A DNA stretch of 50,652 bases, taken from assembly GCA_026706665.1 (NCBI GenBank), contig JAPOYI010000064.1, positions 1 through 50,652 of the forward strand. The letters are read 5' to 3'. Shown here piece after piece: positions 17,342 through 27,400 of this stretch (position 1 is its first letter; the number at the start of each line of letters is the position of its first letter). The position numbers and the translations under genes are program-made. Origin of the DNA: Gammaproteobacteria bacterium. GTDB taxonomy: Bacteria; Pseudomonadota; Gammaproteobacteria; Pseudomonadales; Azotimanducaceae. The notes under the pieces are model-generated. The model made no database searches, was not told where the DNA came from, and was given only the letters and a program-made list of their open reading frames with translations.

Positions 17342-18952
17342 ATGGCCGCACGAGAAGAACGCCGCAGTTTCTGGACCTGGGGATACGTGTCGGACGAACC
17401 GACCGAAACCCAGCGCAAGGAGGCTGCACAGCGGGTTTCCGCCCGACTCGGTCGGGAAGTGCGCGTACCGCCCATTCCGTCAATCGAAGACATCGCTCTC
17501 GGGAAGAGCCGAATCGATATCCCCTCGCGGCTGGCCGGTTTCGTCCGCGCCGACCGCACGGACAGGCTGACCCACACCTACGGCGGTCATCGCACGGAAC
17601 TCCTCGCGGCCCTTCGGAGTGTGTTCAAAAACCCGCCCGACGCGGTCTCGCATCCGCGCACCGACGGCGAACTCGAGTCCGTGCTCGAGTGGTGCGACGC
17701 GAAACGCTACACGGTCGTCCCCTACGGCGGCGGCACGTCCGTCGTATGGGGCGTGAAAGTGCCGGACGGTACCGACGGCGCCATCACCATCGACCTCGAT
17801 AACCTGAACGCGGTGTGTGAGATCGACGAGGTTTCCCGCGCGGGGAGATTCCAGGCCGGCATCCTCGGACCGGACCTCGAAGCGGCGCTTCGGCCCCGGG
17901 GCCTGACCTTGCGCCACTTCCCGCAGAGCTTCCCATGGTCGACCGTGGGAGGATGGGTCGCGACCCGTTCCGGCGGCCACTACGCCACCAACCACACCCA
18001 TATCGACGATTTCGTCGAGTCCACGCGGATGCTGACGCCCGCAGGATGGATGGAGACGCGCCGACTGCCCGGTAGCGGGGCGGGGCCGAGCCCGGATCGG
18101 CTGGTGATTGGCTCCGAGGGCGCGTTGGGCATCATCACCGAGTGTTGGCTACGCCTTCAAAAGCGCCCCAAGTTCCGTGCGAACGCGGGGGTACGCTTCA
18201 ACGACTGGCATACGGGCTGCGAAGCGGTGCGCGCCATCGTCCAGGCGAAACTCTGGCCAGCGAACCTGCGCATCCTCGATCCTGCCGAGGCGGGTGCCAA
18301 TGCGGGACTCGATGGCGAGACCGCGCTTCTGATCATCGGCTTCGAGTCGGCGGACATTCCCCAGGGGGAAAACCTGAAACGCGCCGTGACCATCGCCCGG
18401 GACCATGGCGGCCTGATCGAAGACGACGAACTGGCGATCGACGACGGCGACCGCCAGGCCGGTCGCCGGGGCGGGGTGGTCGGCGCATGGCGCAACGCTT
18501 TCATCGGCGTGAATGCCGGACTGACGAACGGTCTTGGCCTGATGTCCGACACGTTCGAGACAGCGATCACGTGGGACCATTGGCAGGAGTTCGATGCAAC
18601 AGTCCGCGCCCGCATGCGACGCGTGCTTGACGATGTACTGGGCAACGGCGCGTTCCTGTCCTGCCGTTTCACTCACGTCTATCCCGACGGACCGGCGCCT
18701 TACTACACGTTCAACGGCGCGGCACAACCCGGCGCGGAGAACGAGCAGTGGCAGACCATCAAGGACGAAGCCCTGGCGGCGGTGGTCGATGCGGGCGGCA
18801 CGGTCACCCACCACCACGCCGTCGGGCGCATGCACCGCCCCGCCTGGGACCGGCAGCGGCCAGAACTCTTCGGCGAGGCGCTGAAAGCGGTCAAACGCCG
18901 CCTGGACCCCAACGGGATACTCAACCCCGGAGTCCTGGTCGATGCCAGCTAA
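17342..18952 (+). CDS. FAD-binding oxidase, alkyldihydroxyacetonephosphate synthase-like
   Basis: Flavoenzyme of the VAO/PCMH family, 536 aa. The PP-loop VPYGGGTSVVWG and the FAD-contact region TVGGWVATRSGGHYATNHTHIDDFVES match AGPS-type proteins, and the C-terminal cap ends HHHAVGRMHRP...LDPNGILNPG. ATG 17342 was chosen because GGAGGA sits 7 nt upstream; the open frame extends 18 bp further without support. Known AGPS makes ether lipids in eukaryotes; bacterial relatives often oxidise other hydroxyacids, so the substrate is open. It converges with the next gene, overlapping by 4 bp. Confidence 0.85.
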   Translation: MAAREERRSFWTWGYVSDEPTETQRKEAAQRVSARLGREVRVPPIPSIEDIALGKSRIDIPSRLAGFVRADRTDRLTHTYGGHRTELLAALRSVFKNPPDAVSHPRTDGELESVLEWCDAKRYTVVPYGGGTSVVWGVKVPDGTDGAITIDLDNLNAVCEIDEVSRAGRFQAGILGPDLEAALRPRGLTLRHFPQSFPWSTVGGWVATRSGGHYATNHTHIDDFVESTRMLTPAGWMETRRLPGSGAGPSPDRLVIGSEGALGIITECWLRLQKRPKFRANAGVRFNDWHTGCEAVRAIVQAKLWPANLRILDPAEAGANAGLDGETALLIIGFESADIPQGENLKRAVTIARDHGGLIEDDELAIDDGDRQAGRRGGVVGAWRNAFIGVNAGLTNGLGLMSDTFETAITWDHWQEFDATVRARMRRVLDDVLGNGAFLSCRFTHVYPDGPAPYYTFNGAAQPGAENEQWQTIKDEALAAVVDAGGTVTHHHAVGRMHRPAWDRQRPELFGEALKAVKRRLDPNGILNPGVLVDAS

Positions 18953-19866
18953 GGTACCTGTCTCGCGAGCCAGTCTCGCATCGTCCGGGAGACCATTTCG
19001 CTTGCATCCTGCTGCACGAAGTGGCCCGCGCCCGGGATCGTGACCAGGGTCAGGTCTCTTTCCACCCACTCCCAGGTGCCGTTCAGCGCACCGGGAAGAA
19101 GCGCCTGGTCGTCGAGCCCGTGGAACATCAACACGGGACATTGCACCTTCGGAAAGGCGACAGTTTCGGCGGCTCTCGTAGTGGACGGAAAGTTCGCCTT
19201 GTAGTAGTTCAGCATCGCTTCGAAGTCCGACGCTTCGAACGCCTCGACATAGCGCGCCCGGGCTGACTCGTCTGTCACCCACCCGGCAAGCCCCTCAGCT
19301 GTCAACGCACGGTGGGCATCCGGCTCCTGAAACGCGTAGGCGTAGGCGCTGCTTTGTCGCTGGTCCGGATTCGTCGCCAACTCCCGCCTCAGGCCCGCCG
19401 GATGCGGCAGGTTCAGGATCACCAGCGCGGACACAAGTTCCGGGCGCGACATGGCGAGGCTCCAGGCAATGGCGCCACCCCAGTCGTGGCCGGCAACGAC
19501 CGCGGACTCCTCGCCTTCCGCTGCGATCACCGCGGCGATGTCGGCGACCAGGAGAGGCATCGCGTAGTTCTCGACACCCTTCGGCTTGTCGCTGCCGTTG
19601 TATCCGCGCAGATCGACCGCCGCCAGCCGGTAGGTGCTCTCAAGCGCCGTGATCTGTTCGCACCACGAATACCAGAAGTCGGGAAAGCCGTGGACCATGA
19701 CCACGAGAGGTCCCGAACCCGCCACGACGTAGTGGATCCTGACGCCTTCGTTCTCGGCGTGCCGATGTTCGACCCGATCCATCATGTCGGCATGGCCATG
19801 CGCGCAAGCCAACGCAAGTGCCAAAGCCGCGAAGTGCTTTCTGTGCTCATGCCTGTCCTCAGTCAT
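18949..19866 (-). CDS. Exported alpha/beta hydrolase, epoxide hydrolase-like
   Basis: The protein has 305 aa. A likely signal peptide (RKHFAALALALACAHGHA) leads the alpha/beta fold. The oxyanion motif is MVHGFPDFWYSW, the nucleophile elbow VVAGHDWGGAIAW has Asp instead of Ser, and the C-terminal His is in GAGHFVQQ. The Asp nucleophile and HGFPD point to soluble epoxide hydrolase or haloalkane dehalogenase relatives. Periplasmic location is inferred. Confidence 0.85.
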   Translation of the reverse strand: MTEDRHEHRKHFAALALALACAHGHADMMDRVEHRHAENEGVRIHYVVAGSGPLVVMVHGFPDFWYSWCEQITALESTYRLAAVDLRGYNGSDKPKGVENYAMPLLVADIAAVIAAEGEESAVVAGHDWGGAIAWSLAMSRPELVSALVILNLPHPAGLRRELATNPDQRQSSAYAYAFQEPDAHRALTAEGLAGWVTDESARARYVEAFEASDFEAMLNYYKANFPSTTRAAETVAFPKVQCPVLMFHGLDDQALLPGALNGTWEWVERDLTLVTIPGAGHFVQQDASEMVSRTMRDWLARQVP

Positions 19867-19943
19867 TGCGCGGCGAATATACCTGCTTCCCCGGCGCTTC
19901 GTGTATTTTCACCGCGACATTGAATGCTCCCGGCTGACAGCGA

Positions 19944-20945
19944 ATGACCCATGCCCGGCTCATCGTCGACCTCGACGCGCTCGCGGCGAACTATCGCAAG
20001 TTTCGCGACCGCGCCTCCGGCGGTTGCGCCGCTGTCGTCAAGGCGAATGCATATGGCCTCGGCGTTGAACCCATCGCGCGCCGGCTCGCAGCCGAGGGGT
20101 GCCGGCAGTTCTTCGTCGCGACGGACGCGGAGGGACGCGAGCTGCGGAGCATCCTGCCTGACGACCGGACCTTCGACATATTCGTGTTTTCCGGTGTCGT
20201 AGAGAGCGAGGGCCTGATACCGGTCGTGAATCACCCCGCCCAGATGCGAACCGGGCCGATCGCCCTGCACGTGGACACCGGCATGCACCGGCTGGGATTC
20301 GATGGCCTGGATGCCAACACGATTCCGGCGGACACCGACGTCAGGCTCCTGATGACGCACCTCGCCTGCGCGGACACGCCGGATCATCCGTTGAACGAAG
20401 CGCAGCTTGCGCGCTTCGAGGCGCTCGCCGCGCGATTCCCCGGCGTTCCCAAAAGCATCGCGAACTCCGCTGCGATTCTCACCGGCGTGGAGGGAATCGG
20501 GCGTCCCGGCATCGGCCTCTACGGTGGCAATCCGTTTGCCGCGCAGGAGAACCCGATGCGCTGCGTCGCGACCCTCGAAGGCGAGGTGCTGCAGGTGCGA
20601 AAGGTCATGGCTGGCGCGCCGGTCGGCTACGGCGCGTCCCACGTGACCGGACGCGACACGACGCTCGCAGTGGTCGGCATCGGCTATGCAGACGGGTTGC
20701 CGCGCGCCCTATCCAACCTCGGACAGGCCGCCTTCAGGAAGATCAGGGCGCCGATCATCGGGCGCGTATCCATGGACCTGACGCTGGTGGACGTGACCGA
20801 CCTCCCGCCAGTCGCATCCGGCGACCGGATCGAGTTTTTCGGGAACAGCGTGGGCATCGACGAGGTCGCCGCCTGGGCAGACACGATCAGCTACGAAGTC
20901 CTGACCGGCGTCGGCAACAGGGTCGCGAGAATGTACGTGCCCTGA
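19944..20945 (+). CDS. alr: Alanine racemase
   Basis: PLP enzyme interconverting L- and D-alanine for peptidoglycan. The PLP lysine is in AVVKANAYGLG near the N-terminus, HVDTGMHRLGF and SIANSAAILTG follow, and the C-terminal domain contains IGRVSMDLTLVDVTDLP. At 333 aa it is about 25 residues shorter than common homologues. A second, non-Ala specificity cannot be excluded. Confidence 0.92.
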   Translation: MTHARLIVDLDALAANYRKFRDRASGGCAAVVKANAYGLGVEPIARRLAAEGCRQFFVATDAEGRELRSILPDDRTFDIFVFSGVVESEGLIPVVNHPAQMRTGPIALHVDTGMHRLGFDGLDANTIPADTDVRLLMTHLACADTPDHPLNEAQLARFEALAARFPGVPKSIANSAAILTGVEGIGRPGIGLYGGNPFAAQENPMRCVATLEGEVLQVRKVMAGAPVGYGASHVTGRDTTLAVVGIGYADGLPRALSNLGQAAFRKIRAPIIGRVSMDLTLVDVTDLPPVASGDRIEFFGNSVGIDEVAAWADTISYEVLTGVGNRVARMYVP

Positions 20946-20998
20946 CCGCGCTCCCCCGTATATGATCCGCCTTCACGTCTTGATCGGGGAAGGATCAC

Positions 20999-21811
20999 AT
21001 GGCCGAAGTCAACAGGAACGGTGTCGTCGCGGGCCAAGTCGCGGTAGTCACGGGCGCCAGCCGGGGCATCGGCGAGGCGATCGCCAAGCGCCTCGCCATG
21101 GAGGGGGCGAAAGTGATCGTCTCCGCGCGCACCGTCGAGGCGTCGGACCATTTCCTTCCCGGAACCATCAAGCAATGCGCCCAGGACATCGTTGACGCCG
21201 GCGGCGAAGCGGCCCCGGTGCGCTGCAACCTGGCGGACGCGGACGACCGCCGTCACCTCATCGACGAGGCCGAAAGACTGTTCGGTCCCGTGGACATCCT
21301 GGTAAACAACGCGGCGGTCACATGGTTCATACCCATCGTCGACTTCACGGAAAAGCGCTACCGCACCATGATGGACGTCCAGGTCTACGCCGCGCTCGAG
21401 CTCGCACAGATGATCCTCCCCGGCATGATCGAGCGCGGCAGGGGATGGATTCTGAACATCTCCTCACACGCTGCGCTGCATCCCGACGCAAAGGCCGGCG
21501 GCGGACACGGCGGCACCGTGTACGGGATGTGCAAAGCGGCCCTGGAGCGATTCACCACCGGCCTGGCGCAGGAACTCCATGGCAAGGGCATCGGCGTCAA
21601 CGTCATCTCCCCCGGCCTCGTCGCCACACCCGGCGTCGTGCACCACAAGCTCATCAACGACACGAACCGGGATCGCGTGACCCCGGTGGAACACATGGCC
21701 GAGGCATGCCTGCGCCTCTGCCACGGCGACCCGGCCGAGATCACCGGTCGCATCGACTATGCCGACCAGGTCATGGAGGAATTCAAACTCGAACCCGCGG
21801 AATTGGTCTGA
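20999..21811 (+). CDS. Short-chain dehydrogenase/reductase (SDR)
   Basis: NAD(P)-dependent oxidoreductase of 270 aa. The Rossmann motif VTGASRGIGEA, the NNAAV motif, the catalytic Ser in NISSHAA and YGMCK are all in place. A long insertion after SARTVEASDHFLPGTIKQ separates strands 2 and 3, which resembles SDRs of the citronellol/citronellal dehydrogenase type (inference). GGAAGGATCAC precedes ATG 20999. The next gene starts 7 bp after its stop. Confidence 0.88.
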   Translation: MAEVNRNGVVAGQVAVVTGASRGIGEAIAKRLAMEGAKVIVSARTVEASDHFLPGTIKQCAQDIVDAGGEAAPVRCNLADADDRRHLIDEAERLFGPVDILVNNAAVTWFIPIVDFTEKRYRTMMDVQVYAALELAQMILPGMIERGRGWILNISSHAALHPDAKAGGGHGGTVYGMCKAALERFTTGLAQELHGKGIGVNVISPGLVATPGVVHHKLINDTNRDRVTPVEHMAEACLRLCHGDPAEITGRIDYADQVMEEFKLEPAELV

Positions 21812-21817
21812 ACCGAG

Positions 21818-22222
21818 ATGGGAATCTTCTACGTTGGCGCCAAGGTCAGGAACTGGCAGAACCGGTTTCTTCCGCCTGATCGACAGGGCGACGAGGTAAC
21901 CTGCGACATGCTCGTCGACTCCGGGGTCGCTGAGCTTGCACTGCCCGCGGAACTCATCGAGTCCCTCAAGCTGGAGGAACTTGGCGAGGTCAGGGTGTTC
22001 ACTGCGGACGGCGGCCAGCATGAGTATCGCGTGCTCGGTATCGCGGAACTCGAAGTGCAGGGGCGGCTTTGCCAAGTTCGCGTGATCGAACTCCCGCGCG
22101 GCTCTGAACCGTTGCTCGGCGCGGTGCCGCTCGAGGAAATGGACTGGCGGATCGACCCCTCTCGGAAAAGGCTCGTGCCGAACCCTCGATCACCCGACCG
22201 TCCCCTGCTGCCACTTTGCTGA
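21818..22222 (+). CDS. Retropepsin-like aspartic protease homologue (clan AA)
   Basis: The protein has 134 aa. The active-site type motif is CDMLVDSGVAELALP, with the DSG triad in place of DTG, and a conserved hydrophobic-Gly strand follows (LLGAVPLEEM). The length suits a single-domain protein that would act as a dimer. It starts 7 bp after the SDR stop, so the pair is cotranscribed. Whether it cleaves peptides is unknown; many short members are uncharacterised. Confidence 0.72.
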   Translation: MGIFYVGAKVRNWQNRFLPPDRQGDEVTCDMLVDSGVAELALPAELIESLKLEELGEVRVFTADGGQHEYRVLGIAELEVQGRLCQVRVIELPRGSEPLLGAVPLEEMDWRIDPSRKRLVPNPRSPDRPLLPLC

Positions 22223-22260
22223 CCGGGAATGCAATTCGTTAACAAATAAGGATTTTCCCC

Positions 22261-23658
22261 TTGAAGCCTGGTTCCCTGCACAACGAGTTTCCGCCCGGAT
22301 CCGTCGAGGCGAAGGATCTCGAACACCTGCTGCATCCCAACACGAACCTCGGCGCCCACCAGGCGCAAGGCCCGGTCGTGCATGCCCGGGCCAAGGGCGT
22401 TTACCTGTGGGACAACCATGGCAAGCAATACCTGGAGGGCATGGCGGGCCTCTGGTGTACGGCGATCGGTTACGGCGAAGAGGAACTCGCCCGTGTCGCC
22501 GAGGAGCAGATCAGGAAACTCTCCTTCTCGCAGTTGTTCGCAGGCAAGACCCACGAGCCGAGCGTGCTCCTGGCAGAGAAGCTCAAATCGATGATGCCTT
22601 TCGATGCCGGACGGGTCTTTTACGGCCTGTCCGGTTCCGACGCGAACGACACGCAGATCAAGCTGATGTGGTACTACCACAACCTCATCGGGAAACCGGA
22701 AAGGAAGAAGATCATCTCGCACCTCGGCGGCTATCACGGGCTGACCGTCGCCAGCGGCAGCCTGACGGGCCTGCCCCCCTTTCATGCGCACTTCGACCTG
22801 CCGATACCCGGCATCCTGCACACAGGCCACCCGCATTACTATCGCCACGCGCGCGAAGGCGAATCGGAGGACGCCTTCACCACGCGCCTCGCGGAGTCGC
22901 TCGACGACCTCATCATGGCGGAAGGCCCCGAAACGGTCGCCGCCTTCATCGCCGAACCGATCCTCGGGGTCGCCGGGGTCATCGTTCCGCCGGACGGCTA
23001 CTACGAAAAGATCCAGGCCGTGCTCCAAAAACACGGCGTGCTTCTCATTGACGATGAAGTGATTTGCGGATTTGGCCGCACCGGCAAGCCGTTCGGCGCC
23101 GAGACTATGGGTATGCGGCCTGACACCATGACCGTGGCCAAGGCGCTGTCGTCGGCGTACCTGCCCATCTCCGCCGTCATCATTCCGGAGTCCATGTACG
23201 AGCCCCTGGTCGAGGCCAGCAAAGACGTGGGCATCTTTGCGCACGGGTTTACCTACTCGGGACACCCCGTCTGCGCCGCGGTGGCACTACGCAACCTAGA
23301 ACTGATGGAAGAGCGCGGCATCTTTGGCCACGCCGCAAGGGTGAGCGAGACGTTCCAGGCGCGGCTGGCCCAGGTCGCGGAACACCCGGTCGTCGGAGAG
23401 GCGCGCGGCAAGGGACTGATGGGCGCGGTCGAAATGGTCGCGGACAAGGAGACGAAACAGCCCTTCGACGCGGGCCTGGGCATCGGTCCCTACTGCATGC
23501 AGCGGGCCATGGATCACGGGCTCATCGTGCGGGGTCTCGGCGACTCGGTGGCCATCTGTCCGCCTCTCATCATCACCGACGAGCAGGTCCACGAACTTTT
23601 CGACAAGCTCGACAAGGCATTGGACGAAACACTCGAATACGCCGGCAAAGGCGGATAA
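22261..23658 (+). CDS. Class III aminotransferase (omega-amino acid type)
   Basis: PLP-dependent transaminase of 465 aa. YHGLTVASGSLTG, the Asp of LLIDDEVICGFGRTG and the PLP lysine region MTVAKALSSAYLPISA are typical, as is FAHGFTYSGHPVCAAVAL. Substrates are probably omega-amino acids or amines such as beta-alanine or putrescine with pyruvate as acceptor. The start is TTG 22261 with TAAGGA about 10 nt upstream; no better ATG precedes the conserved region. Confidence 0.88.
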   Translation: MKPGSLHNEFPPGSVEAKDLEHLLHPNTNLGAHQAQGPVVHARAKGVYLWDNHGKQYLEGMAGLWCTAIGYGEEELARVAEEQIRKLSFSQLFAGKTHEPSVLLAEKLKSMMPFDAGRVFYGLSGSDANDTQIKLMWYYHNLIGKPERKKIISHLGGYHGLTVASGSLTGLPPFHAHFDLPIPGILHTGHPHYYRHAREGESEDAFTTRLAESLDDLIMAEGPETVAAFIAEPILGVAGVIVPPDGYYEKIQAVLQKHGVLLIDDEVICGFGRTGKPFGAETMGMRPDTMTVAKALSSAYLPISAVIIPESMYEPLVEASKDVGIFAHGFTYSGHPVCAAVALRNLELMEERGIFGHAARVSETFQARLAQVAEHPVVGEARGKGLMGAVEMVADKETKQPFDAGLGIGPYCMQRAMDHGLIVRGLGDSVAICPPLIITDEQVHELFDKLDKALDETLEYAGKGG

Positions 23659-23712
23659 CGCGATAGATCCGAACCACCGCGCCACCACGTTCGGTTGACC
23701 AAGGGAGACAAG

Positions 23713-24633
23713 ATGGAATTCGGCGTACAGGTAAATGTGTATCGCACCTCGTCAGCGCAGGTGCTCGCATCGGTGGAAGCAATGGAAGCGGGCGGCTGGG
23801 ACAGCATCTGGTTCGCCGACCACTTCATCCCGCCGCGTTGCACCCACGAGGAGGAAGCGCTGACGGCCTTCGAGGGCCTGTCCGCGATCGCCTTCGTCGC
23901 CGGCATGACGAAGAAACTCAGGCTGGGGAACCTTGTCGTGGGCAACACCTACCGCAATCCGGCGCTGCTGGCCAAGATCGCCGGCACGATCGACACCCTG
24001 AGCGAAGGGCGGTTCACCCTCGCCGTCGGCGCGGGTTGGTACGAGCGCGAACACGAGGCTTACGGCTGGACGTTCCCTTCCATGAAGGAGCGCCAGGACC
24101 GTTTCGAGGAGGCCTGCGAACTCATCCGGCTGCTGATCCGCTCGAAGGACCCCGTCAGTTTCGACGGCACGTACTACCGGATCGACTCCGCGCGCCTGTC
24201 GCCCGCGTCCTACGGGGAACCCATCCCCATCATGGTCGGCGGGACGGGTCCGAAACGCACGCTGCGGACACTCGCGAAGTTCGGCGACGTCATGAATCTC
24301 GACGGCTGGGCGGGCGGCGGCATGGCGTTGGAGTACTACCGGTACAAGGCCGGAATCCTTGAGCAGCACTGCGAGGATGTCGGCCGGGACCCCGCCGAGA
24401 TCCGCCGGACGCTGCTCATGCCCTGCCTCCTCAGCGAAGACAAGGCGCGGACCGACGACTTCATAAGCCGTTTCGGCCCCGGCACCGTCGCCGGAAGCGG
24501 ACAGTACGTCATCGATCGGATCGGCGAGTTCGCGGACGCCGGCATTTCCGAGATCATGTTCGGGGCCCTGCCGTCCGGCAACGTCGGGCTGCTGCAGAGA
24601 TTCGAGGAAGAGGTTCTCTCCGCTTTCAGGTAG
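23713..24633 (+). CDS. LLM-class flavin/F420-dependent oxidoreductase
   Basis: Luciferase-like monooxygenase fold, 306 aa. MEFGVQVNVYRTS, WDSIWFADHFIPP, LRLGNLVVGNTYRNPALLAKIAGTIDTLSEGRFTLAVGAGWYEREH and PIMVGGTGPKRTLR are classic. These features are shared by F420- and FMN-dependent members, so the cofactor is not proven. ATG 23713 has AAGGGAG at a good distance; the TTG 18 bp upstream lacks support. It follows the aminotransferase in the same direction. Confidence 0.86.
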   Translation: MEFGVQVNVYRTSSAQVLASVEAMEAGGWDSIWFADHFIPPRCTHEEEALTAFEGLSAIAFVAGMTKKLRLGNLVVGNTYRNPALLAKIAGTIDTLSEGRFTLAVGAGWYEREHEAYGWTFPSMKERQDRFEEACELIRLLIRSKDPVSFDGTYYRIDSARLSPASYGEPIPIMVGGTGPKRTLRTLAKFGDVMNLDGWAGGGMALEYYRYKAGILEQHCEDVGRDPAEIRRTLLMPCLLSEDKARTDDFISRFGPGTVAGSGQYVIDRIGEFADAGISEIMFGALPSGNVGLLQRFEEEVLSAFR

Positions 24634-24647
24634 GCGGTACGAGGCTG

Positions 24648-25826
24648 TCAGCCCCGGGAGGCCTCTCCCTTCGCCGCCAACGCCTTCTGCGCGACCGACG
24701 CAAAAAAACTCGCGCCATAGGGGATGGCCGCGTCATTGAAGTCGTACTCTGGATTGTGAACCGGAGGAGAGTCCCCGTTGCCGAGGAGCACGTAGCAACC
24801 GGGCACTTCGTTCAGCATGTAGGAAAAATCCTCGGAACCCGTGCCCGCGGGCAGGCGCCGACGCACGTTGCCGCTGCCCACCAGTTCGTCGCAGACCTCG
24901 GCAGCCAGCCGCGCCGCCACCGGATCGTTGACGACGGATTCGTACGTGGGGCGGAAGTCCACCTCGGCGGCGGCGCCATGCGCCCGCGCAATGCCATCCG
25001 CCAGTTCCCGCGTGCGTGCTTCGACGAGTTCCATGACATCCATCGAGAATGCCCGCGTCGTCCCCGCGAGCCGCGCGGTCGCGGGAATGACGTTGTAGGC
25101 GTCGCCGGCATGGATCTGCGTCACCGACATGACGGCGGTCTCCGTCGGCCGCACGTTGCGCGCCACGATGGACTGCAGGGCCAGGGCAAGTTCCGCCGCG
25201 ATCACGACCGGGTCCACCGCCGTGTGAGGAAACGCGCCGTGGCCTCCGACGCCGGCCAGCTCGATGTCGAAGTACGCCCCCGCGGCGGTTACCGTGCCAG
25301 GCACGGCACCGAAGCGGCCTACCGGCATGCCCGGGGCGTTGTGCATCCCGAACACCCGGTCGCAGGGAAACTGCTGGAACAGGCCGTCCTCGACCATGGC
25401 GCGGGCACCGCCGATACCCTCCTCGGCGGGCTGGAAGATGAATACCACCTGGCCCCGGAAGTTCCGCGTCGCCGCCAGGTATTCGGCTGCGCCGAGCAGC
25501 ATCACGGTATGGCCGTCGTGGCCGCAGGCGTGCATGCAGCCTTCGTGGTTCGAGCGGTGCGGGAACGTGTTCGTCTCCCTGATGGGCAGGGCATCCATAT
25601 CCGCCCGCAAACCGACGGAACTGGTCTCGTTGCCCTCCCGCAACACGCCCACGACGCCGGTCTTGCCTATGCCACGATGCACCTCGACGCCAAACTCCCG
25701 CAGTTTCTCCGCCACGAAGTCGGAGGTGCGCCGCTCCTCGAAACCGAGTTCCGGATGCGCGTGGATGTCGCGGCGCCAACGCGCGAGCGTGTCGTGCCTC
25801 GCCACGATGTCTTCAATGAGCGGCAT
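24648..25826 (-). CDS. M20 family amidohydrolase (hippurate/IAA-amino acid hydrolase type)
   Basis: Metal-dependent amidase of 392 aa. RRDIHAHPELGFEE, GLRADMDALPI, HACGHDGHTVMLLG, FIFQPAEEGIGGA and the C-terminal GSEDFSYM carry the metal ligands and catalytic Glu. The dimerisation domain begins around GVGGHGAFPH. Likely substrates are N-acyl amino acids. It converges with the LLM gene. Confidence 0.93.
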   Translation of the reverse strand: MPLIEDIVARHDTLARWRRDIHAHPELGFEERRTSDFVAEKLREFGVEVHRGIGKTGVVGVLREGNETSSVGLRADMDALPIRETNTFPHRSNHEGCMHACGHDGHTVMLLGAAEYLAATRNFRGQVVFIFQPAEEGIGGARAMVEDGLFQQFPCDRVFGMHNAPGMPVGRFGAVPGTVTAAGAYFDIELAGVGGHGAFPHTAVDPVVIAAELALALQSIVARNVRPTETAVMSVTQIHAGDAYNVIPATARLAGTTRAFSMDVMELVEARTRELADGIARAHGAAAEVDFRPTYESVVNDPVAARLAAEVCDELVGSGNVRRRLPAGTGSEDFSYMLNEVPGCYVLLGNGDSPPVHNPEYDFNDAAIPYGASFFASVAQKALAAKGEASRG

Positions 25827-25977
25827 GTTTCTTCCTCTGACGGTAGTCGATCGGGGTTCGCCCGATCACATCGGCGCGCCATGGTAACCCCTTAAAGCGC
25901 GACGGGAACTGCCGGCGTACCGATCAAGTATGCTTTGGTACCTGGACCACCGAACACGACGCGGAACCCTTTAGGAA

Positions 25978-27123
25978 ATGCGCTACGAAATCATCTCGGC
26001 CGATTGCCACATCGACCTGCCCTGGCTTCCGGAGGATCTCTTCACCAGCACCGCCCGGTCCGCGCTGCGCGATCGGATGCCCTATGTCGAAGAAAGGGAT
26101 GACGGTCGCTTCTGGGTGAGCAGGAGCGGCGCGCAGTTCGGACTGCAGAACGGCATGGGCTCGGCGGGTCGCGTCTACGTGCCCGGTCAGATTCATCGAT
26201 CGGACCGCATGGCGGAGCAGGGCCTCTACAGCGACGGCGCGAAAGGGATCCCGCGGCTCACCGATCCCGAGCTCCGCGTGCGGGACCAGGATCTCGACGG
26301 CATTCAGGGGGAAGTGATCTACGGCATTCTCGGCACGGCAAATCGCCTGAACGACGACGAAGCCGCAACCGAGGTCATGCGCATTTACAACGACTGGATG
26401 GCGGACTTCTGCGACGCGAAACCCGAGCGCTTCGCGGGAATCGCAAGTATTCCGAGCCACGATGTCGCGATCGCCTGCGACGAGGTGCGCCGGGTCGCCG
26501 AGCGCGGCGCACTGCGCGGTATCGAGGTGGCCGCCACTTACGACATGACGCCGCTTTTCCACCCCTCCTGGGAACCGCTATGGGCGCTGACGGAGGAAGC
26601 CGGTCTTCCGCTGCACTACCACACCATCGGCGGCGGACGCCGCTATGACCTCGACGCGCTCGCCCCGCTGCAACGGCGACAGGCGTTCGCCGTGACCATC
26701 ACGAGTTTCCAGTTGGCCATGTCGAAGATCGTCATGGAGGTCATCTACGGGGGCGTGCTCGAGGCGCATCCGGGGCTGAAGGTGGTGGTGGGCGAAAGCG
26801 GCATCGGATGGATTCCCTACATCCTGGAACACATGGATCTCGAGTGGGAGGACCAGTTCAAGGACCTCACGCTCACCATGAAGCCTTCCGAGTACTGGCG
26901 CCGGCAATGCCACGCCACCTACCAGTCCGACCCCATCGGCATTCGCCTGCTCGACATCCTGGGCGAAGACAACGTGATGTGGGGCAGCGACTTCCCGCAC
27001 CCCGACGGCGTGTGGCCGGACTCCCGGGAGTTCATCGCGCGCGAGCTCGGCGGCGTGTCCGACCCGTTGCGGCGCAAGATCACCTGCGAGAACGCCGGCC
27101 GGCTGTACGGTTTCTTCGAGTAG
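25978..27123 (+). CDS. Amidohydrolase-2 family metal-dependent hydrolase
   Basis: TIM-barrel hydrolase/decarboxylase family of 381 aa. The metal motif HxH appears as DCHIDLPW near the N-terminus, followed by [11 protein letters not shown], the His in [10 protein letters not shown] and the C-terminal [14 protein letters not shown]. Related enzymes cleave or decarboxylate aromatic acids (ACMSD and 2,3-dihydroxybenzoate decarboxylase types); the substrate here is unknown. TTTAGGAA precedes ATG 25978. Confidence 0.88.
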   Translation: MRYEIISADCHIDLPWLPEDLFTSTARSALRDRMPYVEERDDGRFWVSRSGAQFGLQNGMGSAGRVYVPGQIHRSDRMAEQGLYSDGAKGIPRLTDPELRVRDQDLDGIQGEVIYGILGTANRLNDDEAATEVMRIYNDWMADFCDAKPERFAGIASIPSHDVAIACDEVRRVAERGALRGIEVAATYDMTPLFHPSWEPLWALTEEAGLPLHYHTIGGGRRYDLDALAPLQRRQAFAVTITSFQLAMSKIVMEVIYGGVLEAHPGLKVVVGESGIGWIPYILEHMDLEWEDQFKDLTLTMKPSEYWRRQCHATYQSDPIGIRLLDILGEDNVMWGSDFPHPDGVWPDSREFIARELGGVSDPLRRKITCENAGRLYGFFE

Positions 27124-27237
27124 TCCTCTCAGCGTCAACCAGGTCGGGAACCCGGTTGGGAACCCGGAACGTGCATGCAGCGTGCATGCAGCCGCCTGAT
27201 GCATCTTCCGGCGCGCGCTGCTAATGTTCGTCCTCCC

Positions 27238-27314
27238 GCGCCCGTAGCTCAGCTGGATAGAGCGTTGGCCTCCGAAGCCAAAGGCCACAGGTTCGAATCC
27301 TGTCGGGCGCGCCA
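27238..27314 (+). tRNA. tRNA-Arg (anticodon CCG)
   Basis: A full cloverleaf: acceptor GCGCCCG pairs with CGGGCGC, D-arm GCTCAGCTGGATAGAGC, anticodon arm TTGGC-CTCCGAA-GCCAA with CCG at 34-36, and T-arm ACAGG-TTCGAAT-CCTGT. CCA is encoded (27312-27314) after G73. It reads CGG codons. Upstream lie two direct copies of CGTGCATGCAG (27171-27192 region). Confidence 0.98.
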
Positions 27315-27400
27315 CCGCTCACGGCGGGCCTGAACCGGGTGTCGGAGTTGTCGGCCGAGCGACGTTTGCCGGCCCCCACGTCACATGCTACGGTCATCCG

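Noticed and set aside
21829-23265. A minus-strand open frame of 478 codons antisense to the protease-like and aminotransferase genes
   Set aside because: Shadow of the aminotransferase frame; the translated sequence lacks any motif.
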